DNA of 64,000 nt from Micropterus salmoides (lineage: Eukaryota > Chordata > Actinopteri > Centrarchiformes > Centrarchidae). Below the pieces are notes generated by a model. That model did not search any database, was not told where the DNA came from, and saw nothing but the letters and a program-made list of their open reading frames with translations. The translations under genes were made by a program, and so were the position numbers. Positions 14,491 through 27,800 of the stretch are shown in pieces; within the stretch, counting starts at the first letter, position 1; every line of letters begins with the position of its first letter. The stretch is taken from NCBI RefSeq assembly GCF_014851395.1, contig NW_024041373.1, forward strand, positions 23,568,750-23,632,749, in the 5' to 3' direction.

Positions 14491-14654
14491 TACTTCCGGT
14501 GCGGTGCCACTCGTCACGTGACGGCAGTTAGCTTTGTAGCTTGGGGAGGCTGCAGTGAAGTTTGTTCTGCTGTGGTTCATGTTGTTGTTTTGTTAGGTTT
14601 AGTCTGTGATGCAGTAGTTTAAAAGGTCTTTGTCAGTTAACCGTTGACTGAAAG
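14491..14654 (+). promoter_or_regulatory. slc17a5: slc17a5 promoter region with CLEAR box and ETS site
   Basis: The perfect palindrome GTCACGTGAC is at 14513-14522, 133 bp upstream of the start codon. This is the core CLEAR motif bound by TFEB/MITF-family factors in promoters of lysosomal genes. An ETS-type ACTTCCGG is at 14492-14499. No TATA box is evident. Family knowledge fits, because sialin is a lysosomal membrane protein. Binding itself is inferred. Confidence 0.7.
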
Positions 14655-17600
14655 ATGGAGCGGTACGGGTCGGATACGGAGGGGGACGAGCAGGAGACAC
14701 CGCTGCTTCACCGAGGACACGAAGACAAAATCCAGAGAGGTGAATAAAAACATCTCCAGCCGGCCTAGCTAACGTTAACGCTTCCGTCATTCCCCTCAAC
14801 GAGGTTCATTTCGGGGGAACGTTGCTGTATTTTGCCTTTTCATTGGAAACGAAGCAGGAAATAAATATCTCTCCAAGTTAACGTTAAGTTATGTTTCCTT
14901 TATTTAACGCTTTGGCCTTTTGGCGGTTCTTTGTTTACAGATATTAACGTTAACTAAAACACCTGCAAGATATAATGTAATCTAATAGGACACGGCTAAA
15001 GCCCGTACCTAATATATAGATTCACATCGCTCAGAATATAAACACAACATTATATTATCAGCCAAAAGCGTCAGTAACAATACAGTTATTATTTCAGGAC
15101 CATTGTATTGAATGACAGTAAGTTGCACTTTACAGTTCACACAGACTGTACAGTCTTGCGCCCATATGCTGTGCATCAGCCGATGTCCGCAGCTAAGGCT
15201 GATCATGACAGTGTTTGCATTTACCGCCACTACACAAGTTAGACTTCACCACTGTCAGCGAACTATTTTACAGAAAGCTTTTCTTGGAGGGTGCACGGTT
15301 CTGTCACTCAAGTTAAATAACGTTAGCGTTCTCTCCACTCCTGCTGACACACGCACAAATAGTCTGAGTCACGAGTTTAGGGCAGATGTCCCTGACATCA
15401 TAAGACAGATCTATCTGAATTATGAGACATGTCATGCAGTTTAAAAATCTGGACATGAAGAAAGAGTGAGAAACTGAGAAACAGTGTGTATTTAAGTGTA
15501 CTGAGGATCCAGCTGTGTAATGTTGTCTTGTTTAAACATGACTTATTGAAATAAGCCTAAATGTATGTTCTCTGTAAGCTTAGCAACCTGCTAGGTAAGG
15601 ACGCTGGAGTTTGTTGTGCCATTATCTTTTATATAAAGACTGAGAAAGAATGTGCTGCCCAGTTTTAACAGGAGCACTGTGGTAGCAATGGTTTACATAA
15701 TGATAGTCATACCTGCAAGTAGTTTGCACCTTGTGCAAAATCTAGAGACCAAAGTTAAGTTATGTAAATAAACAGGACAAGATATGGAAATAAGATTCTT
15801 AAATGAACCACTGAAACGACTTGTTCTGCTGAATGACAGAAAAATTAATCAGTTATAACTTTTGTAAAATGTTTACATATTAGTTTGATCAAGTTAATAT
15901 ATCAAACAGTTACAGTTTACTACATTTATTAGTGTAAAATTGTTCTGTTTTTCATAATAGATACTACTGTGATGGGCATTTACATTCACTTTGTTTTCTA
16001 AAAAATACATGATCGATATAATTGCAGATGTGTGGATTCATAGTAGCAGCCCTAAATGGGCTATATCACGTAAGTAAACAAAAAAGTACACAAGCAAAAC
16101 TTTCAGATCCAGTTTGGGGTTAAAAATTACTAGCCTAACAAAAGGTTTCCATGTTCATTTCTGTACTGTGACAGAAGAGATAACTATTCTCATGCTGTAT
16201 TGATAATGTACCTCATCTGTTTGTAATGCAACTATTAACTATAGTGCACCTACAGCATAATCTGCCACAGATGCCTCATTGCTGTCTTTTCTCTCTCTCC
16301 CTCACCTTGTAGCCCCAGCATGCTGTTCGTCACGCTATGGCCTGGCGTTGCTCTCCTCTTTTGGCTTCTTTGTGGTCTACTCCTTGCGGGTGAACCTCAG
16401 TGTGGCCATGGTGGACATGCTTAACAACACCCAACAGTCCAACGCCAACCAGAGTAGGTCAGTGTGTCCTGCTCATGCCAACCCTGCACGGCCCCAACTC
16501 AACCACACGGTGAGTGAGAAGCTGAGAAAACTGGTCGAACTGTTCCACGCATGCTGGAACGGTTGGCAGTTAAATTTGTACTACATAACAACATTTATTG
16601 CCTGAAAAGACTAAAGCTAGAATTAAATCCACTTCAACTATAAGCATTGAATAACTTAATTGCAGCTGATCACAAATAGTTAGGCTTTAGTATGTGATTT
16701 CACTCCCCATTGTGTGTTTCTTTGGTGGATATTTAAATTCTTGTTCTGTTAAAATGATGAAGGCTGAAAGAGTCTGGGCGATCATCACACCACAACCCAT
16801 TTCAGACTGACAAACTCTTGTTGGCAGGCTTCAAAATGTCCCATTGGATAGTGCTACAGCCATGTTTTTCCGTACTTGTCTGCTGGAAAAAACCTACACA
16901 TGTCAGGATTATGAATCAGGAGACTGCATTGACATTTGGTAGCAGTTTGTCAGTCTTGGAAAAAATTAATTTGGGACAAACAGCTTTCTGGACTGATGTA
17001 CAAATGAAGCTGTTTCTTTTTGTTTTTTGTCTATTATAATATTGGAACACCAGAAATGGTAAATTACAGTATGTCACCACTATGCTTAGAAAAAGTCAGT
17101 TTGAATATGATCTGTTTTGACTTGCATACAAATTTATCAATAGCTGATTATATAACATTCACTAATTCCTGAACAAAACACTGCTACAATCATCCAGAAG
17201 TGTTCTCGCAACGTTAGGGTTAGCTTACCATGTGTTACTATTAATGAGCTGTGCACACCACTTCTCTACGGACATGACTTGACATAACAAGGCTAGCACA
17301 GCACTTCAGTTTTAGTGTCAGCATTGGTGATGTTTAAACACTACCTGTTAGAGGTGGACTGCGGAACTGTATGTAGAGGAACATAAAGTCAGAGTGAAAG
17401 TACAGACAAATATTCACTTTTTATTCAGTAAGTCTTCATAGAATTTGATCTAGTTTTCAACCCCTCCCCTCACAGGCCAGTGTGTACAACTGGGACTCTC
17501 AGACGCAGGGCTGGATCTTGGGCTCCTTCTTCTATGGCTACATCCTGACACAGATCCCTGGGGGCTACCTGGCCGGCCGCTGTGGACCCAAGTGGCTGAT

Positions 17601-20600
17601 GGGCTTTGGAATCCTGGGAACTGTAGTTTTTACGCTGCTCACCCCCGTGGCTGCTGATCTGGGTGCAAGCTACCTCATCGCTGTCAGGGTGCTGGAAGGG
17701 ATAGGAGAGGTAGGTGATCAGGTTTTTTAATTCTGACGTTAAAGGTGTCACTGATAGTAGATTTTAAATTATTTGTGCAAGACTGTACCAGAAGCCTCAG
17801 CTGTACTGCAGCCAAATTGTTGTTGTATTAAAATTTATCTGAGCACACATACTCAAGTGAGTGTTTAATAATAAAATGTTAATGAAGTTACAATAAGCCA
17901 GACAAGAGATGGTGTGTATGGATAAATAAATGGATGTCTGGTTGTACTTGAGTGTTATTTGTGCACTCCAGTTCATGTTCTTCTTGTGTTTGCTTTCAGG
18001 GAGTTACATTCCCTGCAATGTACACCATGTGGGCAGCTTGGGCCCCACCGCTGGAGAGGAGCCGACTGCTAACAATTTCCTACATTGGTAAGACACACAC
18101 ACACAAGGGGTACAATGTTAACACAAAAAAAACATTTGACTGCAGTATCTTTTTGGATCACCTGCCAGAATATTTCTTTAACAGAGTAGTCAGTTGAAGT
18201 TGTCATTGCTATTTGAACAATTAGTCATTTAATCAATTAATCAGGTAACAATTTATCCTTTAAAAATGCAAAATACTTGCTGCTTGCAGCTTTTGGACTG
18301 CTGGACACACAAAGCAATTTGAAGACATTACTTGAAAATCAATTCAATTGCTTTGAGATATCGGTCTGATCCTAACCGTGTATACTGGACTTCTTTGTAC
18401 CTCTTACACAGCATCACCTGTCATATGATCGTTAGTGTCGACTTGCCACTCTGTGTATATTGATCATTCAGTAGTTAGTGTGTGCATTTAGATAGCCGTG
18501 GAATCCATTTTTTTGTTTGTCCTTTCTCTTCCATCCTAGGAGCCCAGCTGGGGACAGTAATAGCTCTTCCTCTGTCTGGTGAAATCTGCTTCTACCTGGG
18601 CTGGACCTACGTCTTCTATGTGTTTGGTAATACACCTGGGGTGTCACTAATGAAGGGTGGGGCTACTTTGTCACCCTTGGTTATGAGGTGACTGTACTAA
18701 ATCAACCTGATATATCTTTTTTTTTTAATTTCTTTTTATTAGTGGGATTTAACTGTAATTTGGGAATTGACACCTGTTCACTTCCTAGCACAGTATCCTG
18801 TTATGCTGTTTTTGCATAGATTTAAGAATTAATGCATTAGTGAGAAAAATTAGAATGATTTCAAGAAGAAGAAGACATACTTAATTAAAAACGCAAAGGG
18901 GAAATTCAATGTTTTTCACTCATTATTATTATTATTCACACAGGTCTAAAACACACACACATGCACAAACGGGACCTGTAGCAACAACACGTGAAGGGGC
19001 TGCCACTTAATGCCACGACCCAAGTGGTTGGGGGTTCAGGGGCTTGCTCAAGGCCACCTTGGCAGTGCACAGGAGGTGAACTGGCACCTCTCCGGCTACC
19101 AGTGCACACACCGCATCTCTGGTCCGAGCTTGCCTCAAATTGACCCTCCGGTTTCCAGCAAAGCCCTTACGGACTCAGCTACGTTATGGAAATTTCACAT
19201 CATAGCAATGCTGAATTTATATTACAGATGAGGTCTTATCTTGTCTAGTAGGGAAAGTGCACGATAGCTTGTCTAATGAAGCCGCTGAAAATAATTATGT
19301 GCGTTTGAATATTTTTCTGACCTCAAGTGGCCTCTTTATTGATGTGTCACAGATCCACCACATATCTCTTTTTAAGCATCAGACCAGCTGCTTCCAGTGT
19401 CTGTTCCTCTTTGGTCTGTAAAAACGATGATTTAGCAAGTTGAAGGAACCACTGCAGATGACCCCCCTCATTTTGTTTTTTATTTGCGTGCATGTTAAAC
19501 TACTGCCACTACAAATAATTTAACTCAGTCTCTAAACCACTGGACAGATGTTAATGTCAACAAACACACCTGTTATTGTCAGTGGATACAGGTAAAGTAG
19601 AGACAATGAGTTGCTTGTCTTCTAATAACATCAAGATAATCCATACATCTAAAGACATGGATCTGCTGACTATATGTGATCTTTAATGTGATGAAGGATT
19701 TATGCAGGATAAATTGTAGGCAACCACTGTGGTAAAATGAGTGCTCGTTTTCTTGCTTGTGTGTCCAGGTGCTGTTGGCTTAGTGTGGTTTGTCTTGTGG
19801 GCCCTTCTCGTCTTTGACAGTCCAAACACTCACCCACGGATATCAGAGCAGGAGAGACTCTACATCACCACCTCACTCAAGAACGAGGTAATGGCAGAAA
19901 CCTTATTGAAAGTTATTTTTATTTTATTTTTTAATCATCTTGTTTCAAAGATCTAGACTTTATTTTGTAGTTTGCTGTCTTTTTGTACTGTTCTTAACTC
20001 TGTTGCTAAGACAGAAGCAGCAGAGTGCTTGCAGGCGTTTCCGGTCCACTACACTACTAACGTTGCATAGTTCCAGTGTATTGCAGCATTTTATTCTCTT
20101 ATCTCTTGTGGTTAGGTCACAAAACTCACCATGACTCTGAACTCTATAATCATATTCAGACGCAGAGCTTCCCTAAATACTGTATATGTTCAGTAATTGT
20201 GAACACTACAGGGGGTTCATCATTTCTACTGAGCATTGAACCCTTATATCTCTGTCTTGCCTGATTTGGTGCAACCTGAAGCAACCTTAAAAAGGTACAA
20301 TGTGTAATTCCTGGCCACATGCTTCAAACAAATAGATTACGTTGGTTAATTTCTTTAATGTTTTAAACTAAGATTCTGGCTAAGTTCCACCAGCATGAAT
20401 GACTTCTGTGTGTGATTATGGAGGAAAAACTGTCCCTAATATTTGGTATCCAATTTCAGATGTTAGTCAGACATGTGAATATGACTCTGGACCCTGATGA
20501 AGTACAACTGCGGGGTTCTTTACAGCTTGGTTTGGTCAACTGTAGTGTTTTTAAATAAGAAAATAACCAAGAACACCATATTAAGTAGGAAAACATGGGC

Positions 20601-23600
20601 AAGCAGGGGCAGAGAAAGCTAACATAAGAAATACAATCGCCAGCATATGCAATAGAGAGGTGGAAGATAGACTGGCAAGATCCAGAATAAAACACCTGTC
20701 TATTAGGCCTATTGCCATTTATTCAGAGGGACTGAAGTTAAGACACCTTAACTTTCCAATCAATATTGTTCTCCCTATTTTCTGTTTACTGTGTGCTCCA
20801 GCTTTCCACCTCATCAGGTTTCATCCCCTGGCGCGCCATAGTGACGTCTACTCCGCTGTGGGCCATCGTCGTGGCTCACTTCTCCTACAACTGGACCTTC
20901 TACACCCTCCTCACCCTGCTGCCAACCTACATGAATAACATCCTGGGATTCAGCATACAGCAGGTGAGTACAACATCACACACAGGCATTCAATCAATCA
21001 ATCAATCAATCAATTGTATTTAAAGTGCAGAAGCACCATGGTCTCAATACATTTAACAATTAAAAACATCCATTCTCACAAGTGCTGCAGACACTGATAG
21101 GAAGAGTCAAATAAGAGGCCAAAATGTGATACAATCCAAAGACTCTTTTAGAAAACATTTTATCTTGTACATTTTTGTATAAACAACAAAAAGTCAAAAA
21201 AAAATAATTAACAAAAATTATTTTTTGTTTTCTTAAAACATCATTCATAACAATGTGATGTATGTAACTAAAGTAGAGAAAGACATGGGAGATGATGGGT
21301 AAACCAAAATGGGAATTGATAACACTCATCACAGAATGCACTGAACATCACAGATCGGTTGCCTCACCAGTCAAAAATAATTTCTACTCACTGATGATAT
21401 GCGTATAATAACTATGTAATCATAACAACATTCACATTGTGTGCTGTTTCCTTCTGTCCACTGTAGAATGGTATTCTGTCAGCTCTTCCTTACATGGGTT
21501 GCGCTGTGTTGGCTGTGCTGAGTGGGCAGCTTGCAGATTACCTGCGGGAAACCTGCAACTACCGCACCGTCACTGTCAGGAAGTCCTTCTCCATCGTTGG
21601 TAAGGAAATAGCAATATGAAAGCTGAGTCGTATCCTGACTTGGACATCCAATACACCATGGCCCAGTTGTTCAAAGTAATCTGATCGGATTTCGGCTTTC
21701 GGATCGGATCAAATCTTGAAAATGAGTTTTTCCAAAGGGAAAAAAAGGGTTCTGAAATCGGATCATTTGACCTAATCCAATCCTGGTTTTGATCTGGACC
21801 AAACCTTCAGTTTGTGTTCAAATTTTTTAGTAGGATTGGGATCCCTTTGATCCAAAACATCAGGATTATCCTGATCCCAGCAGAACAGTGGATTCAGGGT
21901 GGATTTTAAGAACAAAATGTCATAAAGCTTTTAAAATTTTCCAAATATAAACAACAAATAAACATTTCTCGTAGCCTATATACACATTTATTTATATTTT
22001 GCACTTGATTTGTTTAAACTTTACAGTGATAAAGTAGATAACGTAGACATTACCTATAAGCCATTTAGTACAGTAAAGTAAAAAAAAAAATCCCCCAAAC
22101 AGCTGTCAATATCAAACAAAAATGATGTATTTCATTTCAACTGTCACTTATTACTGTACATTAATTACAAAGGCACAATCGTCAAAGGTGAACTATTCAA
22201 AAGTAGTTTGTAAAAATTGCATCCCTTATTGCAGGTCAGTCAGTCCCTCATTCTGAGATCGGCCTCCTAAAAGCTGCTCTCTGAATGATCTTTATTTCAA
22301 CAGTTGGACAAAACATGCTCAAAATATCCACAGTGTATCTGTGAATAATGTATATTTGTTTGTTTTTCTTGGATTTGTTGTGGGTCAGATGGGGGGTCTG
22401 GCTGTTTAAAGAAATTGAAAATGGAAGGAAATGTTTGTGTTATTTTATTGTGCATTTTCTGTTCTACCTGTTGGTCTTTCTATCATTAACAGCCTACGTT
22501 GTGATATGTAGTCCCATTTAGAGCACTGTAAATCCGGATTTGTTAATCCTTAAAAGTTTATATCTGGATCAGGGTGATCCAGTCCAATGTTGCTGGATAG
22601 CAAAACATGTGATTTCCAAATTCGGATAATTCTCCTCCAGATTAAACTTTTTGAACAACTGGGCTCAGGTCTACCACTTCTAAAGATATTTTATTGTGTT
22701 GTTTCTGTAGGTATGATCGGACCAGCAGTGTTCCTGGTAGCAGCCGGATATATAGGCTGTAACTACACCTTGGCTGTGGCCTTCCTTACCATCTCCTCCT
22801 CTCTGGGCGGAGTGTCGGCCTCTGGCTTCAACATCAACCACCTTGACATCGCTCCTTCGTAAGTATTACAAAGTTCTATCACCAAAGTAACCACTTATTG
22901 TAAACATAACCGTGAGTTCCTGCTCACAATACAGGAAAAACAAGCCTTTAAGTTGAAAGTTCCACAAAAATTCCACCAAAAGATTCCGTCCTCCTTAATA
23001 TATCTTTTTTATGGTAAGAAAGGGTGTTAGAATAAGTAAATGCACTTTTCTTATTATCTTGAGGTGTACAATGTAACAAATGCAGAAATTAACAATGTTT
23101 GCAATAGTGTCTCAGAAGTAATGTGTAATCTAACTTCTTAATCTTGTAATAATGAAACTCTTAATATTCCTCTTGTGACCAAGATTGTTTAATTTTTTAG
23201 GCCTTTAATTTTACATCCATGCATGGATATCAAGATATGAAAATATGCAGACACCTTTATTTTAAAATGTGATCCGCCTTTATAAAACCTTGTTACTGTC
23301 TGATACGGAGGTTTAGGATCTCCTCCAAGTGTAAATAGACTGAGTTAATTAAAGTGAGTGTTAAGTTGTGGTGCTGGGGTGTAGCTATACTCAACCCTGT
23401 ATTGGGTTTAGCAAGTTAATAACTACTCTGGACTTTTGACAATCAATGTGTGTATGTTTGTAGGTATGCTGGTATTCTCCTGGGAATCACCAACACCTTT
23501 GCCACCATTCCTGGCATGGTGGGACCAGTCATAGCAAGAGAACTCACCAAATATGTAAGACACTCATGTACAATCACACTTTATTCACCAGTCTGCACAG

Positions 23601-24895
23601 TACAGTCACTTAGCAGTAGCTGTTTCATGTTTCAAAAGGTCAAGAGAGTCTAGATTTCATATTAACAATTAATACACCCTTAAACACCTTGTCTAGTTTC
23701 ATGTCAACCATGGTTAGGTATGAGCAGCAAATAAACCTGTTTTTGGTATGTAGTATACTGCTGCTTGCATACTAACAGAAGTCACTCTGAGCGTCCTGAC
23801 CTCCAGTGTCCCTGGATAAACAGATGATATCCGTCCTTTGGCTTAATGCTCCATTTCCTGTCTAATTGGTTTAGTCAATACAGGATTAGTGTGTTAACAT
23901 TTGGCCACCAGGGGGCGTCCATAGTCTTTTAAAATACAACATTCATACCCCCTAGTGTTTTTGTCTGGCTTGATGATTAACCTAGTTTCCTTATTCATTT
24001 CTCTGTAAAGAGGATAGTGTGGCACTATAGCGTGCAATGCAGTTTGAATGTAATTAACAGTTTACTTTCATGTTGATGCTCAAAACACAATGGGAAGACT
24101 GTTCTGCAATATGCTATTGTCACTTTAATAGTGCAGATTATTGGGTTTGGCCTTCATATCAACAGTGGCACAAGGTGAAGATTAAAAAAAGTCAATGACC
24201 TAATTAACCAATCACTTCATCTTTTAAATTACTAGAACTGGTTACGTAAACCAAATGAAATATGGAAAAACGCTAATGAATATGTCGTAACATGACCTCC
24301 AAACTCTACTGTGTCAGTTTTAACATCTTCACTATTATATTCAAATTTGTGTATTTACGATTGCTTAGGAGGAGAAATTCTGTTGTGCCTGTCCAACTGC
24401 TCAGGGAGGTCAATGGTTGGGTTATGATTTGTGATAATTGCTTTTGACACACGAACAGTTTTTCCTCAATAATATGCATGGTTACCATTTTGTAATTTAA
24501 AAAAATGTAGATCCTGCTGGAAAAGACATAGTTTCAAAACAAATCTTCAGGTTTTCTTTTGCTAAACCAGGAGGTTACAAAATTTGTTAATGTTAGTACT
24601 GTATAGTTGTGTGACTACTAGTGATTTTAGTAAATATTTTTATCTGGTGCAAATGTGAGTTAAATGAGCTAAATCATTAATAGGACACCAGTCCAATGAG
24701 GGCTAAACCATTTTCTTATTTAAATACTAATTATTAACTGCGCTGACTGTCCTTTAGAACACCATAGAAGAATGGCAGACTGTTTTCTACATCGCTGCTG
24801 CCATCAACCTGTGTGGAGCGGCTTTCTACACTATTTTTGGCAGAGGAACGGTGCAGCCCTGGGCTGTCCACACGTCCTACTCTCATGGAGACTGA
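14655..24895 (+). CDS. slc17a5: Sialin, lysosomal sialic acid/H+ symporter (SLC17 family)
   Basis: Sialin is a major-facilitator transporter that exports sialic and other acidic sugars from lysosomes with protons. Exons: 14655-14739, 16313-16509, 17476-17709, 18000-18087, 18540-18626, 19769-19887, 20802-20963, 21467-21599, 22711-22858, 23464-23554 and 24758-24895 (TGA). They total 1482 nt, 493 aa (human 495), with every phase matching. The cytosolic N-terminus has a dileucine sorting signal at L17-L18 (ETPLLHRG). TM1 follows (GLALLSSFGFFVVYSLRVNL), then a luminal loop with sequons NQS and NHT. Family signatures include QGWILGSFFYGYILTQIPGG, LEGIGEGVTFPAM, WAPPLERS, AIVVAHFSYNWTFYTLLTLL, NHLDIAPSYAGILLGITN and GMVGPVI. 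The Arg mutated in human Salla disease is kept (CCSSRYGL). Nothing is truncated. Introns carry a SINE, an AATC repeat and a 1-kb inverted-repeat element. Confidence 0.97.
18985..19185 (-). mobile_element. tRNA-derived SINE (minus orientation) in slc17a5 intron 5
   Basis: Read on the minus strand it begins GTAGCTGAGTCCGTAAGGG (A-box-like), followed by GGAAACCGGAGGGTCAA (degraded B-box-like), then a conserved fish SINE body containing GCACTGCCAAGGTGGCC and CCTTGAGCAAGCCCCTGAAC. It is degraded, and no target-site duplication was identified. Confidence 0.65.
20985..21013. repeat. (AATC)n simple repeat
   Basis: About seven tandem CAAT/AATC tetramers lie just after the donor of slc17a5 exon 7. Confidence 0.9.
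21661..22664. mobile_element. 1-kb non-autonomous DNA element with 15-bp terminal inverted repeats
   Basis: The left end GCCCAGTTGTTCAAA (21661-21675) is exactly inverted at the right end, TTTGAACAACTGGGC (22650-22664). Internally there are many short CGGATT/AATCCG motifs in both orientations (for example ATCTGATCGGAT near the left end and AAATTCGGATAA near the right). There is no transposase frame. The right end is about 45 bp from the acceptor of slc17a5 exon 9. No clear target-site duplication was seen, so the superfamily is unassigned. Confidence 0.7.
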
Positions 24896-27800
24896 TGTAG
24901 AAGACTAGAACCTCATCCATTTGATGATTCAGATTTGTCCGATAGTCACGTCTCAACCATGGTCTTACTTAACGGGTACCTTCAGCGAGAGATGTCCCAG
25001 CTGTGCTGATGATTCTCAGCCATATTACCCTCTAGGATGTTCTTTACAATGAACAAATATAAGTTTTATTGAAGAGAATGTTCCTTAGAGGCAAAAATAA
25101 TCATTGAGCAGAGCAAACAATCACAGTATGCATCTCATCTCCAAGCAGTGTCAGAGGATGCCGTTATTATAAAGTCAAGCGCTCTGTCAACAACTCAAAA
25201 AAGAGAATGTAGCCAGTTAGTTAGCTACAGGCTAGTATGGCTAATTTCAATGTGAAAGGGCAGCTAAACTAAGTTAGTTACAGGCTATCAAAGCCTTGTT
25301 GATTGTCTAGCATTATGAATACCATGGTAAATAAGCTATGAAAGTCAAATTATCCCAACATAGTTCATTTTTGGTGTTCTGGTTTGCCAACTAGCCAACT
25401 TGCTAGGCTGAATTGTTATTTCTGCCTCCCGAGCACTTTTGTTGTTTTGTTTTTTTATGCTACAACTCCACAGTAAACCCTCGAGTTGCATTGCCATTAA
25501 GAAGGACGTTTTCTTTTACTTGTCTATGTAAAGTTTGGGACAACACAAAATGTGCTACTTTGCATAACTAAGTGCCATTAAGTGTTTTAATGGTTTGCCC
25601 CCAAAACAACATGTCATCCCAAACTAGACACACACATTTGATAACGTCTTTTTTTCAGAGAACATTGTGACAGCACAATGCGCACAAACACTTGTTTGGG
25701 AAAATGCCTTATAGTGAAGCCTCCTTAAAAATATCTGAAAACTCTTTGTCTTTCATGTGACTGCAAATGGATTAATTTTATGTATGTACTTGTTATATGC
25801 TGCAGGTAAGGGATTTAATGTGTACAGCAAATATGTATTGTCTTTTCAGGTTATGTCCACCAGATACCTCTTATTTTAAGTAGCAGCCTATAGTAGCAAC
25901 TAATACATATGGAAAGCATGGGTCATAATATTTTCAATCTGTAACACTAAGAGGATGCTAAGATGCTGGTACCTTTTGTAATGAAGGGAAAGAAAAAAGT
26001 GCTTTAAAGAGGTTCCTGGTGGACACAGTGGTATGTTATTCACAAGATTTGCACTTTCTGTGTTAATTCTCAGGTATCTTATGTTTCACAAGGTTTGAAA
26101 AGGATGTTTTACCACAGCGAGGTATGCCTCCACAATGTTTAAGTGTCAATTTCATTAGATCCCACTTTTAAATGGCATGATCAACAATTGCATATATGCA
26201 GTAGCCACCATGGCTGGTGGTAATATTTAGTCTGATATTTAGTCTGTTTTTCCTTAAAAGGTTGCAGTCTATCAGGTTACATGTATATCATACATACCTT
26301 GTCACTTTATACGTGACTATAGCGTGGTAAATCATAACTAAGCCACAAGGAAAACATTTTGTTCTCATGTCTATGAAGATTCTCAGTCATCCAGGTCATA
26401 GTTATCCAACGAAGGTTAAAATGAAGGGCAACTGGACTTGGTTGAAGCTACTGGAAGACGTTTCGTCCCTTATCCAAAGGACTTCTTCAGTTCTGACTGA
26501 CTGGCAGGGGAACTCAGCTATTTAACCTCAGTGGGGTCGTTATCCCGGGTCATCGATACCGCTGGTTCGACTAACGAGTGGTCCAGTTGCCCTTCATTTT
26601 AACCTTCGTTGGATTTTGTTCTCATTTCTTTCTGTCAGCAAGTAGCATCATCATTCAAATTTAAGATGAAATGCACTTGTGCCTTATTACATCATCTTAA
26701 AGGGGGTCAAACAATTCAGGACTCTAGATTCATTCTTCTCATAAAGGATTCCTTTTGTTACTGCTTTTTATTTCATTATTACATTAGTGTCTATATAAAG
26801 GGACTATATATCACACTGTACTGAAAGGGTAACCATTGTAAAATTTCAACCTGGAAACATTCCAGAAATGTCTTAAATCACTGTCATGTATTATAAATAC
26901 TTCATCATATACAGCTATGCTCAAATCTGATGTTGTGTTGGGTTATTATTTCATATCTGAAAGCTGTGACAGTAGCTATAACTAAAAGGAACTAACTGTA
27001 TGAACAATGTGCTTTTCATTATTGCAGTTCTAATCACTTATTTGAGTCTGAAGAAAAAAAGAGAAGATACAATTAACCAACATTTTAATAACCTATTCAA
27101 TTCACCTGGACTATACCTTAAATATACAGTCTCATACTTATGTAAAGGGGGCAAACACACACATTAGCCTTTGTAGGATAAATTCCACTTTAATGAACGA
27201 CTGAAGTAAGATCCCCTGATGACCTAACCATACTAAATAAATAATAAATGTAAAACTATGTATATTGCACTGTAATAAAGTAACCCTAATTTCTTCACTC
27301 TAGAAAATATGGCTTGTCAAGGTGGAGGACTAGGAAAAGGCCAGTGACAAAAACCACAAAACAGAGATGAGAGCATTACTAAAAAAAAAAGAAGAGTTGT
27401 TCAGTCTCACTCCCTAGCTGCACAATGAAAGTGTAACACTGTTTTCTCGTATAGTTAACTAAATCTGTAGTACTGGGTAGACGTGGGTAAAATAAGAGCA
27501 TGGGGACAACTTCTTCAGGATAACTGCGTCCACTTGTTTAATAATCCATCACCATCCCGAGACCGCGGAACGTTCAACAACCACAGTGACAGATCGCTTC
27601 CTCCTCATATCACTCCGCCAAGGTGCACCATGTAATATAGTTCCTATTTAAGCTTAGAAACAGAATACAACAAATGTAGTTAACATTAATTAAATGACAA
27701 CTTATTTCAGTAAATGAGGTTGATCTATAAAATAAATCTTAAAAATAAATCTCATCTTACAAAAGGATGAAAGTCCTTTGCTTTAGAATTTGCAGTAGGC

